Assembly (NCBI RefSeq): GCF_024305245.1
Contig: NZ_JAMWYX010000007.1
Location: forward strand, 108,356-172,355
Reading direction: 5' to 3'
Length of the DNA stretch: 64,000 nt
Origin: Erythrobacter sp.
GTDB lineage: Bacteria > Pseudomonadota > Alphaproteobacteria > Sphingomonadales > Sphingomonadaceae
Shown one piece after another: positions 53,306 through 62,004 of this stretch (positions are counted from its first letter, which is position 1; every line of letters starts with the position of its first letter). The notes beneath the pieces are model-generated. The model saw only the letters and a program-made list of their open reading frames with translations. It ran no database searches and was not told the DNA's origin. A program made the position numbers and the translations under genes.

Positions 53306-54625
53306 CTAGCGTTCGGGCGGAGGGGCGGGCAGTGGCTGCTCCTCCGCCGCCGCATCCTCCGGCTCCACCACCAGCCGGATCTGGCTGAGGTTGAGGATCG
53401 CGACATAGAAGCCGATCACTGCCAGCGAGCTTGATCCGAGCATTGCGAAGGCCGCGCCCTTGGCGCCGTTCCAGTCGATTGCTGCGTCCAGGAAGACCAG
53501 CGCCAGCACCGTCGGCACCGCGCGCACGATGAATGAAATATGCGCCTTGCCCGCCGAAACCAGCAGCGACTCAAGGCTCGCGCCGACCAGTTCGACCGCG
53601 CCTGCGATGGCAAGGATCACCATCGCCCAATAGAACACGCCGAATTCGTCGCCCGCGATCAGTTCCAGTCCGACCCGCCCGAACACCAGTGCGGTGACCA
53701 CCGCGATCACGCCGCCCACGGCGGCGATGTTCGCCATGCGCCGCGCGATCTCCACTGCGTTCTCGCGCGCGTGGACGAGTTCGGGCAGGATCGCCTTGGA
53801 CACGGTTTGGGCAAGGCTCACCAGCGCCTGCCCCAGCTGGCTCGCCACCCGGAAGCCCCCCGCCAGCGCCGCACCGCCGAAAGTGCCGACCAGCAGGATC
53901 ATCACCTGCTTGCCCGCGATCGAGAGGCTGCCCGAAAGGTTGGTCGACACGACGAACCGCCAGGCATCCCTGTGGCGTGCGGGAATCGTCTTCAGGCTCA
54001 CTGCTTGCCAATGCAACGGCTGAACCCGTGCCGCCACCAGCCAAAGCGATATTGCGACTGCCACTTCTGCCACCGCATAGGCAATGATGAAGCCCGTCAC
54101 CGTGGGCATGAAGACGAAGGCCAGCCCCGCACCGACAGCGCGGATCAGCGGCTGCACTGCTTCGGCTCCGGTGGCCTTGGCGTACTGGAAATGGAGCCGC
54201 AGGATGCCGGTCGGCGTGGTGCGGATCGCGGAGAGCGATACCACGCAATAGGCGAAGGCGAGCCACAACAGATCGGGCGGCACTTCCAGCCAATACGGCG
54301 CGCTCAGTATCATCGCACCGGCCAGTGCGATGCCGAGCGCCACCGACACGAAATCTAGCGCAATTGCAAAGCCGGTCGCTTCGGCTGCCTTGGCGGGATC
54401 GACGCTGCCGCCGTCGCCGTTGGCGCCCCACCGCACGATGAATTGCCAGGTCTGGAAATTGGCCAGCCCGGTGATGGCCTGCCCCAGCGCCACGATCAGC
54501 GCGAAATGGCCAAAGCCTATCGTTCCCAGCGCCCGCGTCGCGAGCGCAAGGTAGACGAGGCTGAGCACCGCGTTGAACCCGCGCCCGCCCAGCAGCCAGC
54601 CCATATTGGAAAACAGCCGTTTCAT
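53306..54625 (-). CDS. Polysaccharide flippase family protein (Wzx-like)
   Basis: The 439-residue protein has about 12-14 membrane helices and starts like a MATE/Wzx flippase: RLFSNMGWLLGGRGFNAVLS, then YLALATRALGTIGFGHFAL. The C-terminus is a short hydrophilic tail (AAAEEQPLPAPPPER). It probably moves a lipid-linked saccharide across the inner membrane. It follows the nucleotidyltransferase gene by 23 bases on the same strand, so the two may serve one surface polysaccharide or polar-lipid pathway. Confidence 0.8.
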   Translation of the reverse strand: MKRLFSNMGWLLGGRGFNAVLSLVYLALATRALGTIGFGHFALIVALGQAITGLANFQTWQFIVRWGANGDGGSVDPAKAAEATGFAIALDFVSVALGIALAGAMILSAPYWLEVPPDLLWLAFAYCVVSLSAIRTTPTGILRLHFQYAKATGAEAVQPLIRAVGAGLAFVFMPTVTGFIIAYAVAEVAVAISLWLVAARVQPLHWQAVSLKTIPARHRDAWRFVVSTNLSGSLSIAGKQVMILLVGTFGGAALAGGFRVASQLGQALVSLAQTVSKAILPELVHARENAVEIARRMANIAAVGGVIAVVTALVFGRVGLELIAGDEFGVFYWAMVILAIAGAVELVGASLESLLVSAGKAHISFIVRAVPTVLALVFLDAAIDWNGAKGAAFAMLGSSSLAVIGFYVAILNLSQIRLVVEPEDAAAEEQPLPAPPPER

Positions 54626-54648
54626 GCCGTGCCGGGTCTTGACCGGTA

Positions 54649-55491
54649 TCAGCCGGCGCTGTGCGGGTCTGGCGCCGCTGCAGGGGTGGTGCGATCGCCC
54701 TCGCGCCGCTTGAGGATTTTCTCGGTCACCGCAAAAGTGCGTTCGTTATCAACATCGATGGCGAAATGCCCGTCGGACAGCACCACCGGCACCAGTTTGA
54801 ACCCGAACCGGCGCGAAATTTGCGCGAAAAGTTTTTCCTTCGAACCCCAGCCCATGCGGAAGCGGATCAGGTTTATGAGCCCGAACGCCTTGATGATGCG
54901 GCGCGGAAATTTGATGAACTGCCCGCCCTCGCGCATGATCTCGGCAGCCGAGAGCGCCTCGGCGCTGCCGAGCCAGTAGGTGTTGCAGTTGGAATAGGCT
55001 CCGTCGCGGAATTCGTAGAACCGCTTTTGCCCGATCGGGTCGGCGGTCTGAACGTCCTCGCGTCGGGCCAGTGCCGCCGCGCCGCCTGCATCCGCCGCAA
55101 GGCATGCGGCGACGAATTCGGCGTAGCCTTCGGGCGTGACGAGGCAATTGTCGGCGGTGGTGATCAGCAGCGGGAAATCGGCGCCCTGCGACCCGGCAAA
55201 AACGCTGTCGACGATGTTGAAGCGGCCCTCAACCATCGAAAGACGGCCCTCCGCGATCAGTGCGGCGATGGTCGGCAGGCGGGCGATCTCGCCCTCGTCA
55301 TGCGCAACCACGCGGATCGCGCCAATGGCGGGGCAGGCGGCGACCTGCGCCACCACGCGCTCGATCATCGGCACGCCGTTGACCGGCACCACTGCCTTCT
55401 GCGAGACGCCCGCACGCTCGGCAAGCGGATCGAGCACACCCGAACGCTTGCCCGCCATCACGAGCGCGGTAGCCTTTACGTCGTTCACCAT
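54649..55491 (-). CDS. MobA-like NTP transferase domain protein
   Basis: The 280-residue protein has the nucleotidyltransferase GT-A fold. The N-terminal VMAGKRSGVLDPLAERAGV with KAVVPVNGVPMIERV and the metal-binding LITTADNCLVTPE are visible. The C-terminal part (FRMGWGSKEKLFAQISRRFG) is helical. It may make a nucleotide-activated sugar or polar head-group for the flippase pathway encoded next to it. The acceptor is unknown. Confidence 0.78.
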   Translation of the reverse strand: MVNDVKATALVMAGKRSGVLDPLAERAGVSQKAVVPVNGVPMIERVVAQVAACPAIGAIRVVAHDEGEIARLPTIAALIAEGRLSMVEGRFNIVDSVFAGSQGADFPLLITTADNCLVTPEGYAEFVAACLAADAGGAAALARREDVQTADPIGQKRFYEFRDGAYSNCNTYWLGSAEALSAAEIMREGGQFIKFPRRIIKAFGLINLIRFRMGWGSKEKLFAQISRRFGFKLVPVVLSDGHFAIDVDNERTFAVTEKILKRREGDRTTPAAAPDPHSAG

Positions 55492-55580
55492 AGCGCGCGG
55501 CCCTTAGCCGCTTGTGAGCACAAAAGCCAAGCTTGGATGGTGCGGCTTGCGCAACAAAGCGGGTAGGGCGATGAGAGGTG

Positions 55581-56321
55581 ATGCGCATCATGTTCTCCCG
55601 CAAGGGTTTTGACGGCACCTCGGGCGGCGGGCCTTCGCCGATCGTCGGGGGCTGTCCGCTGAGCCTGCCGATCCCCGATAGCAAAGGGCTTTCGCCCGTC
55701 ACCTATGGCGATCTGGGGCTGGGCGCACACGCCGCGAAGGCAAGTCGGGGGCGGTTGGGTGCGGGCGATGCCTGTCATCACGATCCCATGTTCCTTGCCG
55801 ATGGCACCGCTGTTCTGGGCCAGTGCCATGCGGCGCAGGGACATCTGGTGAAGCAGGGCGTGACGACAGGCGATGTCTTCCTGTTCTTCGGCCTGTTCGA
55901 TAGCGAAGGGGAAGGGCGGCACCACCGCATCTTCGGTTATCTCGCCATCGAGCAGCGCATCGATCTGGTCACCTGCGACGAGGATACCCGCGCGCAATAT
56001 CGCACGATGGGCCAGCCCCACGCCTTCGGGCTGCATGGTTCCAATGACATGCTCTATGTCGGACGCGGGGCGACTGCGAAGACTGCGCCCGCGTGTTTGC
56101 GGCTGACCGCCCCGGGGCAGAAGCCGAGCCAGTGGATCGTGCCTGAATGGCTCACCCGCACCGGACTCAGCTGCCACGATGCACCTTGGCGCTGGGGTGA
56201 GGATGGGCGCTTGCAGGCGGTGTCGCGCGGGCAGGAATTCGTCGCGCATGTGGGCGACGATCCCGAACCACGTGGGTGGCTCGATCAAGTGATTGCGACG
56301 ATCGAGGCCGGGGAAGCCTAG
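55581..56321 (+). CDS. Nmad3-family protein (nucleotide modification associated domain 3)
   Basis: The 246-residue protein matches Nmad3 as I know it: MFSRKGFDGTSGGGPSPIV at the N-terminus, SLPIPDSKG, HHDPMF, the GQCHAAQGHLVKQGVTTGD block and FLFFGLFD. The domain was described by comparative genomics in connection with modified nucleotides and often occurs in phage or accessory DNA; its activity is unproven. ATG 55581 is chosen, GTG 55578 and ATG 55593 being alternatives. It stands alone, divergent from the nucleotidyltransferase, and its end overlaps the convergent lipoprotein gene by 4 bases. Confidence 0.75.
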   Translation: MRIMFSRKGFDGTSGGGPSPIVGGCPLSLPIPDSKGLSPVTYGDLGLGAHAAKASRGRLGAGDACHHDPMFLADGTAVLGQCHAAQGHLVKQGVTTGDVFLFFGLFDSEGEGRHHRIFGYLAIEQRIDLVTCDEDTRAQYRTMGQPHAFGLHGSNDMLYVGRGATAKTAPACLRLTAPGQKPSQWIVPEWLTRTGLSCHDAPWRWGEDGRLQAVSRGQEFVAHVGDDPEPRGWLDQVIATIEAGEA

Positions 56322-56776
56322 TCGGAGCAGCGCACCCGCACGATTGCATCGCCGCCTTCGGGCAGGCCGACATCCTCCATGCTCAACCGGTCGCCGTCGA
56401 GGACAAGCTGGTATTGCGTGGCCCACGCGTCACCCTCGCCCTCCATCGAGAGGCTGGCGGCAATCCGGTCACCTTCCCCGGTTGTGCCAATCACGTTACC
56501 CACGCTTTCGTAGAACAGGATACGCCGAGCGTCGATTTCGACGCGCTGCTCCGAAGCCGGATCGCAGCTGCCACCGGGCACGTCCCATATGCCGTGGAAC
56601 TGCGCCGGGATCGGGGCCGTCGCGATCCCCGCGCCGTAGTCGGCGCCGGAAGGGTCCTCCTGTTTCGGGCTGTCTGCCGCGGCGTCTGCGGGCGGGACAT
56701 CGTCGCTCGCAGGGCTACAGGCCGAAAGAGCAAGAGCGACGCCGAGCGCCGGGACGAACTGGAGAGCCTTGCGCAT
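56318..56776 (-). CDS. Small lipoprotein
   Basis: The 152-residue protein starts at ATG 56776 (MRKALQFVPALG) with a lipobox LALSAC, giving an N-terminal acylated Cys near residue 19. An acidic linker follows (PASDDVPPADAAADSPKQED), then a compact beta-rich domain with a pair of cysteines (GGSCDPAS and VRVRCSD). No enzyme motif is seen. It lies 5 bases after the start-side of mmsA's stop, in the same direction as mmsA, and may be co-transcribed with it. Confidence 0.75.
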   Translation of the reverse strand: MRKALQFVPALGVALALSACSPASDDVPPADAAADSPKQEDPSGADYGAGIATAPIPAQFHGIWDVPGGSCDPASEQRVEIDARRILFYESVGNVIGTTGEGDRIAASLSMEGEGDAWATQYQLVLDGDRLSMEDVGLPEGGDAIVRVRCSD

Positions 56777-56781
56777 GCCCC

Positions 56782-58275
56782 TCACCCCATCGTCGGGATC
56801 ACGAAGGCGTTGCTGCCGTCCATCCCGCCATCGGGCCAGCGTTGGGTGACCTTCTTGTTCTTGGTCCAGAACCGCAGACCTTCGGTGCCGTACTGGTCGA
56901 TATCGCCGAAGCCCGACCGCTTCCACCCGCCAAAGGAGTGGTACGCGACCGGCACCGGGATCGGCACATTGATGCCGACCATGCCGACATTGACCCGCGC
57001 GGCGAATTCGCGCGCGGCGTGGCCGTTGCGGGTGAAGATCGCGACGCCGTTGCCATACTGGTGTTCGGACGGCAGGCGCAGCGCGTGTTCGAAATCATCG
57101 GCGCGCACGATCTGGAGGACGGGGCCGAAGATCTCTTCCTGATAGCTCTTCATCTGCGGGGTGACGTGATCGATCAGCGTCGGGCCGACAAAGAAGCCCT
57201 TTTCATGACCCTGAAGCGAGAACCCTCGCCCGTCGACGACGATTTCCGCGCCTTCATCTTCCGCCACGCCGATCCATTGCTCGATCCGCGCCTTGTGTTC
57301 GGGCGTGACCACCGGGCCGTAGTCCGCGTCGGGATCGCTGGAGACGCCGATGCGCAGGGCGGCGATTGCGGGGAGCAGCTTTTCGCGCAACCGGTTGGCC
57401 GTATCCTCGCCCACCGGCACCACCACCGGCAGCGCCATGCAGCGTTCGCCCGCCGAGCCGAAGGCCGCGCCTGCGAGATCATTGACCACCTGATCGAGAT
57501 CGGCATCGGGCATCACGATCCCATGGTTCTTGGCCCCGCCGAACGCCTGCACCCGCTTGTTGTTCGCGGTTCCGCGTGAGTAGATATATTGCGCGATGTC
57601 GGAGGAACCGACGAAGCTGATCGCGGCGATATCGGGGTGGTCGAGGATCGCGTCGACCATCTCCTTGTCACCGTGGACGACCTGCAGCAGCCCCTCGGGC
57701 GCGCCAGCTTCGAGGAACAGTTCGGCAAGTCGCACCGGTACGCTGGGGTCGCGCTCGGAAGGCTTCAGGATGAAGGCGTTTCCGGCTGCGATTGCCATGC
57801 CGAACATCCACATCGGAATCATCGCGGGAAAGTTGAACGGGGTGATGCCCGCACCGATGCCGAGCGGCTGGCGCATCGAATAGACATCGATCCCCGGACC
57901 TGCGCCGTGGGTGTATTCACCCTTCATGATCTGCGGGAGGCCGCAAGCATATTCGATCACTTCCAGCCCGCGCTGCACGTCGCCTCGCGCATCGGGCACG
58001 GTCTTGCCGTGCTCGCTGGAGAGCATTTCGGCGAGGTCCTGCATATTCGCCTCGACCAGTTCCTTGAAGGCGAACATCACCCTCGCGCGGCGCTGCGGGT
58101 TGGTGGCGGCCCAGGCTGGCTGCACGCGCTTGGCAGTCTCCATCGCGCGGGCCAGCAGCGCGGCATCGCCTAGGGCGACTTCGGCCTGCACTTCGCCGGT
58201 CGAGGGGTTCCAGATGGCGTGCTTGCGCACTGGCGCGGGGCTGTCGCCGACGATGAAATGGTCGATCTGACGCAT
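56782..58275 (-). CDS. mmsA: CoA-acylating methylmalonate-semialdehyde dehydrogenase
   Basis: The 497-residue ALDH oxidises (methyl)malonate semialdehyde to propionyl- or acetyl-CoA in valine, inositol and beta-alanine breakdown. The catalytic Cys279 is in SAGERCMALPVV, and GITPFNFPAMIPMWM and SFVGSSDIAQYIYS are typical MmsA blocks. ATG 58275 is preceded by AGGAGA. Neighbouring genes do not belong to valine degradation, so it stands apart from its usual partners. Confidence 0.93.
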   Translation of the reverse strand: MRQIDHFIVGDSPAPVRKHAIWNPSTGEVQAEVALGDAALLARAMETAKRVQPAWAATNPQRRARVMFAFKELVEANMQDLAEMLSSEHGKTVPDARGDVQRGLEVIEYACGLPQIMKGEYTHGAGPGIDVYSMRQPLGIGAGITPFNFPAMIPMWMFGMAIAAGNAFILKPSERDPSVPVRLAELFLEAGAPEGLLQVVHGDKEMVDAILDHPDIAAISFVGSSDIAQYIYSRGTANNKRVQAFGGAKNHGIVMPDADLDQVVNDLAGAAFGSAGERCMALPVVVPVGEDTANRLREKLLPAIAALRIGVSSDPDADYGPVVTPEHKARIEQWIGVAEDEGAEIVVDGRGFSLQGHEKGFFVGPTLIDHVTPQMKSYQEEIFGPVLQIVRADDFEHALRLPSEHQYGNGVAIFTRNGHAAREFAARVNVGMVGINVPIPVPVAYHSFGGWKRSGFGDIDQYGTEGLRFWTKNKKVTQRWPDGGMDGSNAFVIPTMG

Positions 58276-58416
58276 GGGAAAGTGTCTCCTGTCTCTGCCT
58301 CCCCAATGGCGATGCTGGCCCGCGCTGGCAAGAGCACGCTTCCCCTCAAAAGTGCTGGCACACTGGGGCGCAAAGGGGCAGGCTGTTGCAACAGCACGGT
58401 GGCAAGGAGCAGGCCA

Positions 58417-59385
58417 ATGGACAAGCTATGGGCATATGTGGCGGGGTTGGCGGCATTCGCGGCCAGCGGCGCATTGGCGCAATCGGTCGACCCTGCGCCG
58501 AAGGCCGATGATGGCGTGTTCGTCCCCGGCAGTCTGGAACTGGTGGCAGATGGATACACCTTCACCGAAGGCCCGGTGTGGGACGGGACGCGGGTGATCT
58601 TCAGCGATATTCCGGGCGATACGGTTTATGTGATGACGCCGGCAGAAGGGCCGCCGACGGTACTCTATACCCCGTCTGCCCTGGCCAACGGTCACACATT
58701 TGATCGCGAAGGGCGGCTGCTCAATGCCGAACACGGCAGCGGCGAGATCACCCGCTGGACGCCCGAAGGCGGGCGGCAGACCGTGGTGGCGGAGTATGAG
58801 GGCAGGCATCTCAACAGCCCCAATGACGTGGTGGTGCGCGCATCCGACGGCATGATCTTCTTCACCGATCCGCCCTACGGCCTCGGCAGCGCCTATCAGG
58901 GGGTCAAGCGCGAGGCCGAGGTCGGGTTCAACGGCATTTATGGCTTCGACGAAGCGACAGGGCGCATGGTGCTGATCGACGATGCGCTTGCCCGGCCCAA
59001 CGGCCTCGCCTTTTCGCCCGACGAAAGCGTGCTGTATGTCGGCGATACGGCGACGCAGACGGTCTGGGCCTATGACATCGCCGCCGATGGCACCGCTTCG
59101 GGCAAGCGGCTGGTGGTCGATGTGACCGACGAGGGCAAGCAGGGCCGGGTCGACGGGGTGCGGGTGGACAGCGAAGGGCAAGTCTATTTCACTTGTCCCG
59201 GCGGGCTGTGCGTGGTCGCGCCCGACGGAAAGCTGATCGCCCGGCTTGAAACGCCCAAGCGCGCGACGAACCTTGCGTGGGGCGGGCCGGATCTTTCCGA
59301 GCTTTACATCACCGCGCTGTCCGACGTTTACCGGGTAAAGACGAACGCACGCGGAATCGGTTCGTCGAGCATCCCTGCGCGCTGA
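58417..59385 (+). CDS. Exported SMP-30/gluconolactonase-like protein
   Basis: The 322-residue protein has a signal peptide (MDKLWAYVAGLAAFAASG, ending ALAQ) and a six-bladed SMP-30 propeller: FTEGPVWDG (metal-ligand Glu), NSPNDVVV, RPNGLAFSPDE and the DGVRVD metal Asp. ATG 58417 follows AAGGAG. The family hydrolyses lactones such as gluconolactone; the periplasmic location here suggests a role in sugar oxidation, but the substrate is not known. Confidence 0.87.
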   Translation: MDKLWAYVAGLAAFAASGALAQSVDPAPKADDGVFVPGSLELVADGYTFTEGPVWDGTRVIFSDIPGDTVYVMTPAEGPPTVLYTPSALANGHTFDREGRLLNAEHGSGEITRWTPEGGRQTVVAEYEGRHLNSPNDVVVRASDGMIFFTDPPYGLGSAYQGVKREAEVGFNGIYGFDEATGRMVLIDDALARPNGLAFSPDESVLYVGDTATQTVWAYDIAADGTASGKRLVVDVTDEGKQGRVDGVRVDSEGQVYFTCPGGLCVVAPDGKLIARLETPKRATNLAWGGPDLSELYITALSDVYRVKTNARGIGSSSIPAR

Positions 59386-59391
59386 TCGGCC

Positions 59392-60792
59392 CTAATCCGA
59401 CGGGATCAGCGTGATCTCGGTCTGCCGTCCGTCGATGAAACGCACGGTTTCGCCATCGAAGAAGGCATCTTCCTCGGTACGGAAATCCACCCTCTGGCCG
59501 CCCCATTCGGGCACGCTGGCATAGGATGTCAGCTCGATCGACCATGCGGTGTCGGCGTTGATTGCGCCGTCCCCGCGCGGGTCGGGGTTCTGGTTGTCCC
59601 AGAAACCGATGCTCGGCCCCGCGCCGTGCCCGTGGTGGCCGATCGGGTGGGTGTAGATCGACGGGTCTAGCCCCGCCGCAATCGCATCGGCGCGCGCGAT
59701 AGCGAGCGCTTCGTTACCGCTGCGCCCGACCGCGAAGGCGCGGGTCAGGAAATCCTGCACCCGATTGCTGTTCGCCAGCCCGGCGCGCAAGCCTGCGGGC
59801 GCCTCGGTCTCGCCCGGTTTGAGCACGTAGGCCAGATGCTGGGTATCGGTGTTGAGCCGCAGGTAAGTGATGCCGAAATCGGTCCACAGCAGATCGCCCG
59901 GCTGGATCACCTCCTCGCCTTCGATCATGCCCTCGCGCCCTTGCCGCTGGATCGCGACCGAGGGGTGGAACCACGGATCGAGGCCGAGCCCGATCAGCCG
60001 GTCACGATACCACCACTGCACCTGCTCAGCGGTCGTCACGCCGGGGGTGATGACGTTGCGCGAAAACGCCTCGCCGATCACCGCGTGGGCGGTGCGCACG
60101 ATGCCGGGGTAAAGCGCCATTTCAGCCGGGGTGCGGGTTTCAAGCCAGCGGACCGACAGACGCTCTCCGGAAACGACCCTGTCATGGAAACGCTCGGGCA
60201 GTGCGGCCATGAATAGCCTGTGCTGGCTCAGCGTCATGCCGTCACCGAACTGGGTAAGGTCGGAGGTGTTGATCGCGATCTTCTCCGGATCGCGCGCGGC
60301 GATCAGTGCTGCCACGGCCTCCCACTGGTCGGGCTGTTCGTCCGGGTTCCAGGCCGGCTCGAACAGTCCGCCCAAGCCATAGCGGCTGACAGTCAGCCGT
60401 TCGACCGGCCGCCCTTCGCCCGGATCGTGGAAGATCAGGATCGTCCGGCGGCGGGCATGCATGTTTTCGGCATCGAGCATCGATGCGACCACCGGCTCCT
60501 CGAAATATTCGCGCGCCATCAGCAGCCACAGATCGATGCCCTGTTCGCGCATGATTGCGGGAATAATGGTATCGAGCCGCTCGGCCAGAATACGGTTTTC
60601 CAGCGCAGCCCGTTCGCGCGGGGACAGGATTGGCGGCAAGGCGGGAGCAGCTTGCTCGGTTTCGCTCATCGCGATCGGCGCCGTCTCTTCGGCACGGACT
60701 GGCGCGGCGGACAGAATGGCAGGGGGCATCGCGATCGCCGCCAGTGCCGCCAGCATAACCGAATTCCGGTTCGTCTGCCCCATGTGCCTCAT
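59392..60792 (-). CDS. Exported M24-family metallopeptidase (Xaa-Pro aminopeptidase-like)
   Basis: The 466-residue protein starts at ATG 60792 (MRHMGQTNRNS) after AAGGA, with a signal peptide ending APVRAE near 32. The pita-bread metal ligands are visible: TDFGITY and NTDTQ (two Asp), HGHGAGPSIG (His), SIELTS (Glu) and FRTEEDAFF (Glu). The family cleaves N-terminal residues before proline. The periplasmic location implies use of imported or secreted peptides. Confidence 0.88.
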   Translation of the reverse strand: MRHMGQTNRNSVMLAALAAIAMPPAILSAAPVRAEETAPIAMSETEQAAPALPPILSPRERAALENRILAERLDTIIPAIMREQGIDLWLLMAREYFEEPVVASMLDAENMHARRRTILIFHDPGEGRPVERLTVSRYGLGGLFEPAWNPDEQPDQWEAVAALIAARDPEKIAINTSDLTQFGDGMTLSQHRLFMAALPERFHDRVVSGERLSVRWLETRTPAEMALYPGIVRTAHAVIGEAFSRNVITPGVTTAEQVQWWYRDRLIGLGLDPWFHPSVAIQRQGREGMIEGEEVIQPGDLLWTDFGITYLRLNTDTQHLAYVLKPGETEAPAGLRAGLANSNRVQDFLTRAFAVGRSGNEALAIARADAIAAGLDPSIYTHPIGHHGHGAGPSIGFWDNQNPDPRGDGAINADTAWSIELTSYASVPEWGGQRVDFRTEEDAFFDGETVRFIDGRQTEITLIPSD

Positions 60793-60954
60793 CGCCGATC
60801 CTTTGCCCTGTTGCTCTTGTGCACCGATCATGGCGCGGGCCTGCGTGCCCGGCAAGCGCCAAGCGCGGCTTCGCTTTGGCCGACCCGGGGGAACCCTATG
60901 CCGCGGGCGTGGTTAGTTGGACAAACCTGCAGAGATACGAAATACCCCGAACCG

Positions 60955-62004
60955 ATGCGATTTATCCTTTCCCTGGCGGCCATGGCGCTGCTGGCCGCCT
61001 GCTCTGCCGACGAACAACGCGCCGACGAGCGTGAAGTTGCCGTGGTGGCCGAGCCCGTGCGCATGCTCGCCGACGAGGATGTCGTCGAAGCGGTCGGCAC
61101 GGCGCGTGCAGCGCGTTCGGCCGAGATTTTCCCCGAGGTTTCGGGCCGGGTTGCCGCAGTGCGGTTCAGCCCCGGCGCGTTCGTGCGGCAGAGCGCTGTG
61201 CTGGTCGAGCTTGACGCGCGGGCCGAGCGGCTGGCGCTGAAGCTCGCCGAAGTCCGGGTGGAAGAGGCGCGGCAGTTGCTCGCCCGCTATCGCCGGATCG
61301 AGGATACCGGCGCATTGTCCGACAGCCAGATCGAGGCGGGCGAAACCGCGCTCGCCGCGGCGCAGGTCGAGCGCGATCAGGCCGCGCTCGCGCTGTCCGA
61401 ACGTACCATACGCGCACCGTTCGGCGGCCATGTCAGTTTCACCGAACTCGACCCCGGCGACCGCGTTACGCCAGCGACGCTGGTGGCCCAGATCGACCAG
61501 CGCGGGCGGCTGTACATCGATTTCAATGCGCCCGAGGCGGTGTTTAGGCGCCTGCGTCCCGGCCAAAGCGTCGAGGTGGTGCCGTTTGCCGATCCCGACC
61601 GGACGATTTCCACCACCATCGAAGCGGTCGACAGCAATATCGAACTGGAACAGCGCAGCTATCGTGCACGCGCCGTGATCGACAATTCCGCAGACCGCTT
61701 TCGCCCCGGCATGAGCTTTGCCGTGCGGTTCGCCGATAGCGGGCAATTGCGCCCGGCGGTGCCCGAAGCGGCGGTGATGTGGACGGGCGATGGCTCGTCA
61801 ATCTTCGCCGTGCGCGATGGCAAGGCGGTGCGCGTGCCGATCACCATCGCTGCGCGCCGTGACGGGCTGGCGCTGCTGGAAGCCGACATCGCCAAGGGCA
61901 CGTCGATCATCGTCGAAGGCGTACAGAAGCTGCGCGAGGGTCAGGCAGTGACGCTGGTCAAGCCTCCTGTGCGCGAAGCCGCGACAGTCGAGGTCGCACC
62001 GTAA
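60955..62004 (+). CDS. RND efflux periplasmic adaptor (HlyD/MFP family), lipoprotein
   Basis: The 349-residue protein has a lipobox LLAACS (Cys near residue 17). The membrane-fusion layout follows: a lipoyl half with EIFPEVSGRVAAV, a helical hairpin (about 90-145), the second lipoyl half with TIRAPFGGHVSFTEL, a beta-barrel and a membrane-proximal domain. It ends with TAATG, overlapping the permease start by one base, so the two form one export system. No outer-membrane factor gene is seen before the window ends. ATG 60955 is used. Confidence 0.9.
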   Translation: MRFILSLAAMALLAACSADEQRADEREVAVVAEPVRMLADEDVVEAVGTARAARSAEIFPEVSGRVAAVRFSPGAFVRQSAVLVELDARAERLALKLAEVRVEEARQLLARYRRIEDTGALSDSQIEAGETALAAAQVERDQAALALSERTIRAPFGGHVSFTELDPGDRVTPATLVAQIDQRGRLYIDFNAPEAVFRRLRPGQSVEVVPFADPDRTISTTIEAVDSNIELEQRSYRARAVIDNSADRFRPGMSFAVRFADSGQLRPAVPEAAVMWTGDGSSIFAVRDGKAVRVPITIAARRDGLALLEADIAKGTSIIVEGVQKLREGQAVTLVKPPVREAATVEVAP

